Source: Lanius collurio
Taxonomy: Eukaryota; Chordata; Aves; Passeriformes; Laniidae
NCBI GenBank assembly: GCA_020086605.1
Contig: JACBWW010000017.1
Span: 22,596,473-22,660,472 of the forward strand
Reading direction: 5' to 3'
Length of the DNA stretch: 64,000 nucleotides
Part shown: positions 47,745-60,500 of the stretch, in pieces
Layout: the number at the start of each line of letters is the position of its first letter
Position numbering within the stretch: the stretch's first letter is position 1
Position numbers and translations under genes: made by a program
The notes under the pieces: model-generated
Told to the model about the DNA's origin: nothing
Databases searched by the model: none
The model's input: only the letters and a program-made list of their open reading frames with translations

Positions 47745-49357
47745 TTAATGGAGAATGAATTAGTCTTCACTTGGGTGTTCCCCTCTGAAAAGGGAGAGAG
47801 GACTTTGAAATTATATTAGAGGTGCTTTTTATAATTACTTGCTAGAAACTAACACAAAAGAGAAGTGTGAACATGTTTGCAGGAGCTAGCAAAGTATAAT
47901 GAGGGGAAAAGCCTTTTCTTCTGATTCTTATTTGTATTATCAACACCAAAGAGCTCTAAGTCATAAACCAGGACCGCATGGGGAGGTTATGATTCAAATG
48001 TAAGAGACAACACATGGATTGAGACAGCCAAAGGAGCACAAGGAAACAATGAGGCAATGTTGGTCAGTATGAGAGAAAGCATCTCAGTGCATTATTAGTT
48101 TAAACATTTTCTCATGTTTTTTTGTAGGCATCACAGCAAGAGGGTTTTAATGAGGGATTTGAAAGAAGATAATGAGGTTGTGTGGCAGATGCTTGGAAAA
48201 AATCACAGAGGAGCTTGTTTAAAAATATCTGAAAAATGGATACTGGAAGCCAACATTATGGTCTAACTGAAGACAGAACTCCTTGGAGATGATAGGTAGG
48301 ATGAAAATGAGGAAGAATTTGAAGATGAAGGCAAATAGAAAATATCTGATTATTTAGAAATTCATAAACAGGCATTGGTCAGAAAGGCTGGGGCTTTTGT
48401 TCCGTTAGATTCTGTGTGAGGGGATCAGAGTTAACCAGAGGTACAGATGTTATGATGGTAGAGATTTGAAGTGGATTATGAAAGTCTGGACAAGACTTTT
48501 GTAGGTGAACATCAATGGGCATTCATTAAAGATGCTATGCAGAAATAACTAAAACATTTAGGCTGAAGTGTATTGCATTGGACATTGAATTGTTTACAAA
48601 GGAGATGATGTGATCTAAATTTCTAGAAGAACATGTTACAAGTTTTATATGTAAAAGGAAAGTCCTGTCTGGTGTTAAGATAAAGTTGTATCAGTGTGCA
48701 GACTGTTCCTCTTTTATAATATGGAAAGCTAAAACTCTTCTGTCTGAATGAGGGCTATAAAGAAGTTTAAAAATAAATACATACAAAAACATAGCATGAG
48801 CAACCATAGCAACAAAAACTTCTGTTTGGTTTTCTTGGAGACATACTTATGCCATCCCCTTACATTTTTTCAAAAGCCTCAGGCCTGGTTACTCTGAATT
48901 TTAAAGTAATCCTCACAATTAAAAGTTCAGTTTCAAGAGTGATTATATTAAAATCCTTGCAGAAAAAAGGTTAGGTTCCCTGAAAATCAAGGGTTTAATA
49001 CAGATGACCAAAGCAATTAGTACATGCCACAGTTGAGACCAGGTAATTAATGGGAGATTTGAAAAAAACTAGTGTGCACAATAGATTTCTATTTTAGCTT
49101 TTATAGAAGAGGAAGGCAAATACAAATTCTTTGTGGGAAGCCTAATCCTATAGAAAAGTCAACATGAGAAAAGACATGCTGAGCTGTTTTGTGAAGTAAT
49201 TTTAAAGTAGTTTGCATGGGAAGTCCATAAAGGTAGCTGGAGTAAGAAGCTAACACAATTAATGGACAGAACTTCTAAACATTAAATTAATGATTTGCCT
49301 TAACATTCACAAGTGAGTGGGTGACAGATGCTGGAAATGGCCATAAATTTCCTATGA
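47745..49357. other. Anonymous purine-rich DNA; may hold decayed LINE
   Basis: The plus strand between about 48100 and 49350 is markedly A/G-rich, with many GAA, AGA and GAGG strings. It leads into the RT-like relic at 49358. It may be the upstream part of the same old LINE, but no motif can be read in any frame. Confidence 0.4.
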
Positions 49358-49549
49358 GAGGAAGAAGAAATACTGAGGGAAATCAAGACCATAGCTGAAC
49401 AGATGATCAGCATATTACAATTTCTAAAGATTAGTGAAACTCCAGGGGCAGATAGAGTCTGTCCCAGAGATGAGAAACACAAGAACTTGTGTGAGTATTG
49501 GCAACATCATATTATAATAGAAAACACTGGTAGACTTAAAAATGATGAG
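49358..49549 (+). pseudogene. Possible CR1-like LINE reverse transcriptase relic
   Basis: A 64-codon open stretch, bounded by stops at 49355-49357 and 49550-49552, contains ILQFLKISETPGADRVCPRD. The core PGADRVCPR (49442-49468) aligns residue for residue with the PGPDGIHPR motif of the CR1/L2/L3 group (L...KSPGPDGIHPRVLKEL), with an appropriate leucine-rich lead-in. After that the match fades. A short motif can occur by chance, so confidence is moderate. Orientation is opposite to the fossil RT at 41-42 kb, so it is a separate element. Confidence 0.5.
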
Positions 49550-49552
49550 TAG

Positions 49553-50648
49553 AAACTGAGAGGCAGGAAATTAATGATATTTAGGGGTCACTTCTCTTGA
49601 CGACAGTGACAGCTAAACATTCATTTTCAGAAAGGTATTATTTATTTACAGGCAGAACTCAGGAAGGGAAGACATTTAATTGTTTTAAGTTGTGGTCTCA
49701 GATTAAAAGTTAACTAGGGAGGGGAAGAAAGGCATGTAAGTGCTGATGATTTCATGAAGCTTTGTCTATAGCACAGTCCAGAAGGCCAGCTTTTTAAAAG
49801 CTTTTCTAGCCAGCCAGCATTTCTTTGCATGTATACGCTCCTGGCTCTTCCTTTTCAGAGCTAGTGATTCCTTGCAGTGCTCTGAGGGTTCTGTGACAGC
49901 AAGGAGGCTCTGCACCCACCAGATCCACTGTAGCATTGGTGCCAGACTGGGTTAAACATTGGTCAGTGGCAGCTACAACAAACACTGAGACCTGCACCTT
50001 ATTTGGATAAGGGAAGGTGATTATCTTCAGGAAGTGAAAGAGTTCTGGAGTTATCAGGTAATGAAAAAAAGTGCAAATGAAAGCAAATTACTTCAGCCAT
50101 TTTATGAGGATCAGCATAATGCTAATTTTCACTTACTAGAGCAACACGAATGGGGAGCGTGAGTAAAACAGAAAGTAGAATTTGTGTAGAATTTGGCATT
50201 TTAATACAAGTGAGCAAAGTAATTCACACTTGGGATAGCTTGGGAATGGAGTTCAGCAAACTAGTTTGTACATACTGGGTGAAAAAATGTAAGAGAATGG
50301 TAGGAGGAACAAGAAAAAGAAAATACCCCAAAGTCACATGCAAATTAACATTAATCAGAAGGATGATCTAGGTGAAAGAATTATAAGCATATAACTATTT
50401 TTTACATAATTACTTATGTAATAACAGCAAAAACCCCAAGAAACGTTAAATTTCAATTAGTACAGCATTGAATATAGATAATTTTAGCCTGCTATAAAAA
50501 AATCACAAAATTTGTGATACCAGAATCTCTATTGTCTATGTAATTTTAAATTTTCTAGTAATATCTTGATATACAGAGACTGTCCATGCATAAAAATATA
50601 TGGCCCAATAATTCTGGAAAGGAAAATGAAGATATCTGTGTTTATTTT
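49553..50648. other. Anonymous DNA, no gene seen
   Basis: Frames are short (at most 73 codons) and unrecognised. No repeat was identified. Confidence 0.6.
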
Positions 50649-50752
50649 AGCCACAGCACTTATTTCTAAAATAAAAATAAAAATGTGTATGCCACCAGTT
50701 AGCCACAGCACTCATTTCTAAAATGAAAATAAAAATGTGTATGCCATCAGTT
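50649..50752. repeat. Tandem duplication, 52 bp x 2
   Basis: Units 50649-50700 and 50701-50752 differ at three transitions and have no gaps. Each includes ataaaaataaaaatgtgtat or a one-base variant. It is a local duplication of unknown significance. Confidence 0.95.
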
Positions 50753-52466
50753 ACAACAGTCAGTCATAAAACTTAGAAATGAACAGAATGCCATTAGTTC
50801 CATACTTAATTTGTCATTGACCTGCTCTATGTAAATATAAAGCTGGTTATTATAATCTAGCAACTGTGGTATGGCTGTGAGTACATCCCCTGAGTTTTTC
50901 TTGTCGAGTGGAAATGTCAAGATTATATTTTTTCTCTCTGTTTTTCCACTACAAAACCTCTTACAAAATCCACAGTTCGTAACAGTGCTGATTGATGACC
51001 TAAGACCAAAGTCTATCAAAGTTAATGGAAAGACTCTGTTGTCCTTTTGATCAATCCCTCTGTCCTCTGGCATTTTGGACTCATGGCTTTTTCTTCAGTA
51101 ACAAATAATTTCAGTTGTTTCCTCTTTACAGAATACTTTTAATCAGACCTCACCAGCCAAGAATTTGTTTCTCAGGAGACGAAATCTCAGTTTTCAGAGT
51201 CAAAGAAGATTTTGAGAAGTCTGGGGGTGGATGAGGAAAGATCTTGCTAGAGCCTTCATAGAATTTGTGAGAGAGCTGAGAGATCTTAATATTTTGTTTC
51301 ATGGTTCAGGACTTTGAAAGTCTAAACTGGGAGGCTAGAGACTTTACCAGGGAGGATGGCTCATTTATCACAAAACCCAGAATCTGTGGACTCACTGGGA
51401 CCATTGGGGATATTACTTTGTATTGTTGGTTAGTGACGAATAACAGGGTGCAAATGCTGAGGTGGGTTGGAGGTGAGAGTGCAGAAAGTCTCCCCTTTCA
51501 CGAAGAAACACATTCTTCCTAGAGAAAAAGATGGCACAAGTCTGGTACACTGTTATCCCTTAGTGTTTCAGTTGTAAATAGTTGCAGTAGCTTCCTAGAC
51601 TAAGCATATTCTTTTTGTCATCCCATTGTCATTGCAAGCATCAACTGATCACTGATACCAGAGCTGCACCCTTTAAATCTTCCAAGTCAGACCTGCTTAG
51701 TTTGCTGACAAAAAGAAATTTCCCAATTCAATACTGTGGAGTCAATAAAAATGTAGCTGTGGCAGAGCAAGGTGCATTCCCTTCTCCCTGATGTACCATA
51801 ATCATCAAATTGTAAGCTAAGATACAATTCCAGAAATAACGTTGCACATAATAGTTGATGTATGAAGCGGAAAGAACAGAGTTAATTTGCAGAGGTGAAT
51901 TTGAGCTTTCATGTCCATCAGACAGGAAAATCTGGTTCTGACTGCAGACTGAGAACATTTTAAATGGAATCCTCTGATGGAAATATATTTGGAATGCAAA
52001 GAAGTGTTTATATGGTCAATTTTCTATCCAGATGAACCTTCTTATTTCTTCCTGTCAGTTTTACTGGGACTTTGTACTCATTTCCTTGCAGTTTTTCCTC
52101 GTACATTTTCCTGACTGTAAATTTTTTCATGGTTTCTTGTTTTTACAGAGATATTCTATGTCTTGCTGTGTGAGAAACAGCACCTCTTTAATGACTTTAT
52201 ATAGGGTTTACAATCCAAAAGACAAAAGTATGTAACTTTCATTGCAATATTACATTTCTAATTCTTACTCTAGTCAGTGTTACTGCATGGGCCTTTCCAC
52301 ATAGAAACAGTGATTTGGGACAGCATCTAAGCATTAAATTTAATCTTAAAGATATTTTCAGGGACGGCACCTTATGCTGCACCCCTCCAGGCCAGATAGT
52401 GTCATTTTTGGATGTAGGTAGCTTACTGCAGTGGAATTTAAAGTGTAAATTTGAGTACTCTATGAT
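50753..52466. other. Anonymous DNA, no gene seen
   Basis: The minus-strand frame 50747-51073 (108 codons) is the longest and matches nothing I know. The rest is featureless. Confidence 0.6.
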
Positions 52467-52483
52467 AAAAAAAAAAAAAAAAA
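52467..52483. repeat. Poly(A), 17 nt
   Basis: Uninterrupted A17 on the plus strand. Nothing upstream identifies a retroposed transcript. Confidence 0.95.
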
Positions 52484-55400
52484 TCTATGCTCTTGCTTTT
52501 TTCCTGTGATAACTTTTTGTTGTTTATGCACAAGTGATCTTGAACTGCCTTGAACTTACTTCATGGTAAGGATACGTGAGAGGGCTCTAACTGTGGAGCA
52601 ACTGAAACACAGTGCCTGAATCCTTTGTGATGACTTGTTTAGGTATCAGTGTCATCACAGTAGATACACAGCTAGCTGGGAGTGCCATTTAAGTACTGCC
52701 ACATTTTTCCCACTTAGAGATTGGTACGAAGATATGCCATAGTGTCTTTGGTTGATACTTCATTCTGAGCAGATGGCAGGACTGAGTCCTGCATAATTAC
52801 CTCAGATACCTTGATAACTGTACATTTTTTCCGAAAAGACTATTTTTGGAGGTTAAAGAGGATATTTTAAAATGTTGTTCAGGAGATTTCAGAATGGAGT
52901 AGGCTGAGAATTTCTTGACAAAGCTCTTTTTTATGAAGACTGAAGGTATTGACAGGAAATGGCTTGGTGAATTTGAGTTTCAGGTCTTCTTAAACGCATT
53001 TATTTGGTTCAGAAGGAGCTTCTTTATTGCCAAGAAATGAAAGACAAAAAACTTCTGGGTGCAGAGCAGGTGAGGTGGTAGTATGCCCATCTCCATTTAC
53101 ACAGTTGGTTATTTTTTGTTCTTCCAGTAGAAATCTACTTAAATGTTGGCCATAAACCTTGGCTGCATTTTAATATTGGCTGTGTACTTGTGATCTTTCT
53201 CTACTGATGCTTAAAAAGGGCATTGACTCTTCCTTTTATTTGATTTCTGTCTGCAGCTATAAAATTAATCTCCCAGTCTCATGCTGCAATGAGCTGTGTC
53301 AGTGGAAGAGAGATAAGTTTCATTTTTTTTGCCTTAAAACTTCTTCCAAAGTTACAAAGAGTTGAGCACATTAACTTTCTCTTTTCAATTTTAACAAAGC
53401 CCTTGTCTTTTTTTCTGCATTTCTATTTTATCCATGTCATTTTGGTTCTTTTGTTTTATACTTCACATTTTTTCCAGACTCTTTTTTTCCCCTTCAAGCC
53501 TAGTTTATAGTCTCTGACAGGATTCTTTCTATGCTATCTGCCAAAACATCTGTTCCTTTTCTGAATAAAAAGCTTGCTTCTCCACCAAGTGTCACACGGG
53601 TCCACACCAAGTATAAACCTTCATTCCTCTTTGCAACTTTGCCAGTGATGGACTAGAACTGGGAAGCTTTGTATTCTTGTCTGTCTTGTCTCATTTTTCA
53701 TTATGCCAAATTCAGTAGCGTAGACAGGCAAAAAAATAATTTGGATTTAAATCTACATATTTCCTTTCAAAATATGCTAGTACTTATACACACTTTTTAT
53801 TTTTAATATTGCAATTACTTCCTGAATTTCTAATCAAAGCAGATACTTAATAATTTCAAACTGATTCTACTTAAAAAAAATTTATTGCCTGTTCTTTTCT
53901 GCCAGGACTACATTTGAATTACGACTCTCACCGAAAATGTAACAAAACTGTCCTTGATTCTTCTTGGATTCATTTTGGCAGTTCTGCAGTTTTGCAGTCA
54001 AAACAATGTTCAGAAAAATTTTGGGTTCCTGTGAGAAAATTGGGTAACTTTCAGTATTTTGATAATTCTGATTCAGTTGACTGATTTGCTTCTCTTGTAA
54101 AGTTCTTAGACACCTTTAGGAAAAGTGCAGTATTTCAAAAGAATATTTTTTTAATATTGTGTTCCCACAGATAATAATATCCAAGTAATTAGTTTTTGTT
54201 ACATTTTATAAATGGTCAATATCTAAATATTTTTATCCAGTATGGCAAAAATATTGTTCTCTGTATTGTGAAGTAAAGGAAAAATGTGGTTTTCATAAGT
54301 ATTTGTCTGTGTTATACTTTGCTGTAAATTTGATGCTGAAATCATTGTCTTTGGGCTGTAATAATAACCAAGAAGAAGAAGGTTTGCAATCAATAGTTTT
54401 AAGTTCTTGCAAACTTTTGAGCTTTATTTTGGTAAAAACATGATAAAACCATGGATAAAACCTTCCTTCTGGACTGCATCTGGTTCACTAATTCAGTGTC
54501 CTGAAGTTTTAATTCATTTTCACCGAAATTAATGAGTAATTTTTGCTATATATATATTTTTTTTTGGTCTTTGCCAGAAATTTCTTCATTCTTTAGATGA
54601 AAAATGTGTATTTCCATTGTAATACTTGTAGTAGTTACTTAGGGGTTTCCAGTGTCAATCTGGTATGGGGATGGGAAACACATTCTGTTTCACTGTTCTG
54701 TCTCTCTGCCAGATATAAAGAGAGTTTCTCCAGGTGGCAGAGATTTGATAAATGCTGGGAAGTTGTGTAAAGAGAATTGCTAAGGAAATTGAATTCAACC
54801 CTTCTCCATGGCTCGATCCCCCCTAGAACAGGTGGCCTGGCACACTGGCCATGAGTTCCTGTTGACTGAGTCCATCCAATCCCTCAGTCCCCTCGTGCTG
54901 GGGATTTGTTTGTGAAAGCTGGCAAGCTGCCTTCCTGGAGGAGCTGCAGTAACAGAAAGAAGGCTGGGAATGGTTCAGAAGTCCTGAGTCTTTTCATGGC
55001 TTTTGCTGTGTTTTGCTGGTTCTTTGAAATGATTAAGAAAGTTGGTGTGTGGTTTGTTAGATGAAAGTTTGTAAATTCTCAGTTAAAGAAATATTTCCAA
55101 CACAACACACTTTCTCAGTCAGCTTTCTCTGAGGACTTCCGTGTGTCTCTTGCCAAGATCTTTGGGCAAATAGAGTTTTAAATTTTTGGCTTAAACCAGC
55201 CAAAATATTTATTTTAAAATAATTTTTGTTACCTGTGTAGGCCTGTCTTAGTATGATCAAGAGAGTAGAAAATGGGAAGTGTTCTCAGTCCTGACAAATA
55301 TCAATTACTTGTTTAATAAGTTGTTATTGACTGGGCTATTCAGTAACCATGTGGAACAGATTAGAACTTCTGTTTATGACAGTGTAATTCAGGAGTAACT

Positions 55401-57537
55401 CCAGTAAAGTGAAGTCAGTTATTCTATTTGCATACAAAAACCCAGCATTATCTTTTTGTCTCTTGAGGTGCAACTTGAGTGGCTGGTAGCCCATCAATAT
55501 GAGAGGTACCTTTAATGTGTTCTTCTGTGAAGTCTGAACTCAGTTTGCAGGGGAAATGACTCTCTCCAGTGAAAAACTACAGTGATTTGTATTTACTTTG
55601 GAAGATCTAAATTTTTCAACAGACAAATATGAAGAGAATAGGATTCTGACAATACAAAAATTCAGTGCAGACCTCTAAGATAGAACTGTGCGAGCTGTTT
55701 CCTGAACCAGTAAGCACAGAGCTGCACAGTGCCTGAGTTAATAAGGTCTACTTTAGGTGGATTTAATTAGCTGATGCACAACTTGATGTCCACACAGTTT
55801 GTCTGCTTTGAGGGACCTTGCTAGTATTTCTGTCTGGGATATTAATCAGTACAATCTCAGGGCAGTAGACACTGCATTCCAGTTTTCAATGACAATGTGC
55901 TCTAAGTATTACAGAAAAATAATGTAATGCAGTACAGAAATCTTCAACAGGCACGTTTAAAACAGAAATGTGGTTCTAATCTTAGTTACAAATATGATCT
56001 TAAATCTGGTGAAAAACTGATATATATTGACAAACACACATAAGAAACATGAAACTGTGTGACAAACCATAACAGTATTAGGCACTGGCATTTACAGGAA
56101 AATTATTATCAGTTTAATGTGATTTTAATCTGGCAGAAAATATGCAGGTAGAAGCTTGCGTTTTTCTGGTTTTAAGCTTTGTGGTAAGACCTGAGTGCAT
56201 GGTAAACAATACTGCCTCTATGTTTCTTCTCTCTCAGTTAGCAAATGTTAGTCTGAAATATAATTGATTGTAGATCTGAAAATAATCAAGGAAGAAGTTT
56301 AGATTTGGAGATAGAGAATTTAGAATAACCTAATCATACTCAAAAGGATGATTCAAAGAAAATGTTCTCCATGTTTTAACTTGAAATTTAGGGAGGGGAA
56401 AAGCTTTTGTTCCTCTTTTTGCTGTATGATCCTTTTTTAGAATGAAATTCAAGACAAAGTGAATCTCAGCTGGTTTGGAATTATATTACCATCTGGGGGA
56501 AGATTTTGAAACAAGCCAAAACTAACAGATTTTCACCAGCCCCTTAAGAATTTTAATTGTCAGGAGTTGGACATTTCTTGGGAGCAAATTGACAGTGCAG
56601 TAGTGTGAGTCTGCAAGATTGTCTTGGCTGCGAGGTCTCCTTGGCTGGAGAGACTTTTTTTGATTCACACAGAATCACCTAGAGCTCAGCAGATTTTTTT
56701 AATGTTTTAATTTTCTCGTTAGACAGTTTCTTCTACTTCATCTGGAAGCTATGGTCAAAGCTGCAATTAACATTGTCAAATCTGAGTGTATTCTTGATGA
56801 TGTTGTTGGTTAAAACCAGTGCTGAACAGAGAGGGTCAAGCTGCATGCCTCAGGGGCTCTATAGTGTACTTCAGAGTCCCTCGGTAAGGATTAACAATTA
56901 AATTACTAGTTCAAGTCCAGGAAAGGTCAAGAGTGATTAACAGTCTTTGTTCCATTGGTTAGTGGGAAACAGATGTAAAATGAAGTGATGATCAAAATCC
57001 AATTCCTAGTAGATATTTTACATCATAGACACCAAACTCCTAATGGTCCCTTGTTAGCAATCTGATTAGAATGGACAGTAATTGAACAGGCACAGAGAAC
57101 TGCCATGCAGCTTCTACTCTCATTCCCCATAACCAAAATTACTCACATTTTTGGTCTCAAGGACAAGCTGAAAAGTTGCAGTCTGAGATTTTTGAATTTT
57201 ATTTGGAAAACTTTCAACCTGGGTAATATCAAATAATATTTTGGACCAAAAATAAAGCTGAAAATTATTTGAAGGGCTCTGAATGCAGAATAACCTGCAA
57301 TTTAACTCTGGCAGGTTTTATTTCATAATTTTAAATATATGTAGCTGGACTAATTTGACATGGATCTGCTGAAAAATTAGTTAAGTTGTAGTCAGTGAAC
57401 CTGGAAAAAGATCTGATTCTGGATTCTTAAAGAACAAAATCATATTTAAGATGCACAAGTATTTTTAGAGAAAGTATAGCAAAATTATGTGTATTATACA
57501 AACAAGGCCTGTCGTTTTTTTTCTTGCTATCAACCAG
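52484..57537. other. Anonymous DNA; GC-richer patch near 54.8 kb
   Basis: No frame above 73 codons and no recognised domain. A short (TA)n plus T run lies at about 54547-54565. The segment 54795-54960 is GC-richer than its surroundings and unassigned. Confidence 0.6.
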
Positions 57538-57549
57538 TTTAGGGTTAGG
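57538..57549. repeat. Two telomere-like TTAGGG-type units
   Basis: tttagggttagg holds just under two telomeric repeat units, and another isolated ttaggg lies near 57628. It is too short to call an interstitial telomere site, and chance is plausible. Confidence 0.5.
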
Positions 57550-60500
57550 TGAGAGGTTGTGTATTAGGGGCTTAAAACAGGTAACGGTTTGGGGCTGGGT
57601 CTAAGGCTTCAGGCATGTGCTTAGGGTTACCACCATGATATAGCAAAACTTAAAAATTCCAAAGCGTTGTATTCTCTTACTCCTGTAATGAGTGAGAGGC
57701 AGAATGTCTTTCTTGTAAATAGATGACAAATTTCTTTCTTTTAGACCAAATCGGTGTACATGCTGTTCTCCATGGAAAAGCTGTTCTGAAATTATCAGGA
57801 AATCTATTCTATTAATTAATCTAGGAATATTGCTGGATTACAGTAGACGAAAACTCTTCCATATTTTCACAATAAATTCCATAAGATAAATGGACAAAAA
57901 AAATTCAGTGGATGAACAAAATTCTTAAAGTATCTTAAAACAAGTACCAACTGGACTTTTCTTGCTGTTCTATAGTCTCTTGTATTAGTTATCTACAGAG
58001 CAAATGAAGAAAGAAAACACTCTAAAAAGCTAATAACTTGAATAAGGTAAGATTCTTCTGGTTTCCTCTAAGTTTATAAAAATTACATCATTAGATTTTT
58101 ATAAAGTAAGTTTGAAACAATGGAAAAATATTCTTGTAAGTCACTAGGTAGCTTATGTACTACCCAGAGCTGGTGTTGACTGACTGCTGAAAGATAAAGT
58201 GGAACCAGAGGGATTGATATTTTGAAAGACCTTTATAATGTCTTCCAATTTGTGAACCCAACTTTATTTCTTTTTTTGTTGTTGTTTTATAATGACATGG
58301 CAACACAACAATCATACTAGACATTAGAATGATTATTTTCACTATCATTTTTTGGCAGAGGAACAAATCAAACATTTCTCATTAACAAGGACAGTTTTTC
58401 CTGCTCCTGTAAAAAACTGGGACCACCTAATGGTCTTCAAATGGTTTTCAGGCTTCTTGTTGACACAACTCCCTTCTAAGCGGACTTTGATTTCTTGAGC
58501 TGGCATCCTTTTTAAAACAGCTAGTGGCATTATGTAAGCAGTTGTTGGAATTGACCTTTTTATTGGTACATACTGGATACGACATGGGAAAGAGAAGTCC
58601 AGAGATTTGTACTAACTCTTAGCTCTGCAGCTAAGTCATCACCAATATTTCTTCTTTTAGCTTTGTCTTTGCCAAATATGTTTCAGTGAGAAATCTTTCT
58701 AAGTCAGTGACTATGTATGTTTAGCTTCTACTACATCTTAACTCTGACCACAGGGAGGTCTGTGAGCATTGCAGTAATAGTAATAATATATAACATTAAC
58801 TGTAGGTTATGAAAGGATGTCTATTCTGAAAATACATTTAAGAGAAACACAAGCAGGAGTGTCATTTACTGAAAAATGGAACTGCTAAGCATTTATATTT
58901 AAATTAAATGTTTTTATGAGTTCATTGAACATTATTTAGCAAGTATATTATAGCAAAAACATGTTACCTTCTGCCTTAGAATGAGGATATTACTGCTTTT
59001 CATAGTTATCTTTTGTATCAGCATTTGGCAGGTAACAAATGAAATTTGCTTGCTAATGTTAAATTGTTTTGCGTTGCTGCTCAGCCACAAAGATATAGAA
59101 TGATGAGACAATGGAAAAAAAGTGATTTGCTTTTTTGGGCAGACATATGAATGTAACAGTGATCTTGACCTGTCTTTGAAGAAATGTTTATTCTGTGGAA
59201 GGTAAAGCACTTAATTCCTGTCTGAATCACTCCACTGAAATCTTGTTCATGCAGGAGGCTGCAGGAGTGGAACTGAAGATAGAATTGGCTCAAATATTTC
59301 CATGTGGTCAGGGTGGTGATGCTTAGAGCTGTCTGAGGTTAATGCAGAGTGGACTCCATGTATCAGTCAAAAAAAATTAAAGCTTTCTGAAACCTGATGT
59401 GAAAAGTTTGGATTGCTTTATCCATTTTTTTGTGCCACCTCATTTCCTAACTTGAGCAGATTTTGGACAAATAATGCCTGATTCTCCCTGAACCCTAATT
59501 TTTTATACTTTAAGAATGTGAAAACAGGATCTTGAGTAAGTAATGAAGCCCAAACTTGTAAGGATTCCAACTTAATTTTCCAGAATCTGGTGTTCTCTTT
59601 AAATTTAGAAAAAACCTTTTGGCAACCAAGATTTGCAGGTTTCACTTTAGTCTAAGCCTATTTTGATAGAACAATTGAATTTTTTTTAATATACCTGAGA
59701 AGTTCTTGGGATACAAGGTCAGAGTAATAAATGTTATGTTTTTATTCTTAATGTAGGAAAAGTTATATAATCACATCACTACTTTATTACTAGTCTTCTA
59801 GTCACCATGTCTGGAAAGGCAGTGATAGATAAAGACCCTGGAACTAGTTTTGAGGTGAACTGGTAAGCTGAGAATATACTGCATTTGCATTAGAATAACC
59901 AGTGCTCCAGAGTTGTAGTATTTTTCTTTATAAACTGAGTTAATATTTCTTGCTAATTGGAAATGACTGGACCTTTTATGAAGGCTGAAGTTTAGAAAAT
60001 TTCTGAAGGGTTTATGAAACTGGTACTCAAGTCTTGCTTAAAAAATAGGAGTATTTCTGTTTATTTGAAGGTGTTCAGCAAAAGTTAGCAGGCATAAAAT
60101 AATTCCAAAGATGTCATCTACTAGACCTTGAACTGTCTTGTAGTTAACTCACGTCAGTGCATCTTAATAAGAATTTAAAGTGACGTATCAGAACTTCTCA
60201 GGAGAAGACTCGTGGCCCCCACAGACAAGTTCACAGGGCTGCTCATCCTAGAAGATGGCATGCTGGAGCAATATTCACGTATTCCCTTCCTAAGTTTTTT
60301 GTTACAGTGTGAAAAACTTAGCAACGAATAACCTCCTTCAACTTATGTGTCAATGCCCAAAGGACTCTTAACTCATCTCAATTTAAATTAATGACCTTAG
60401 TGATAGTATTAGCAATTGGACCATGGCTCTCATGAGCCAGCTATTTGCATATGGAATTTGATTAATCCTGCTGGCTATCAATTTTCACTTTTAATTAGAT

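Noticed and set aside
57538..57640. Interstitial telomeric repeat
   Set aside because: Fewer than two contiguous TTAGGG units plus one isolated unit; compatible with chance.
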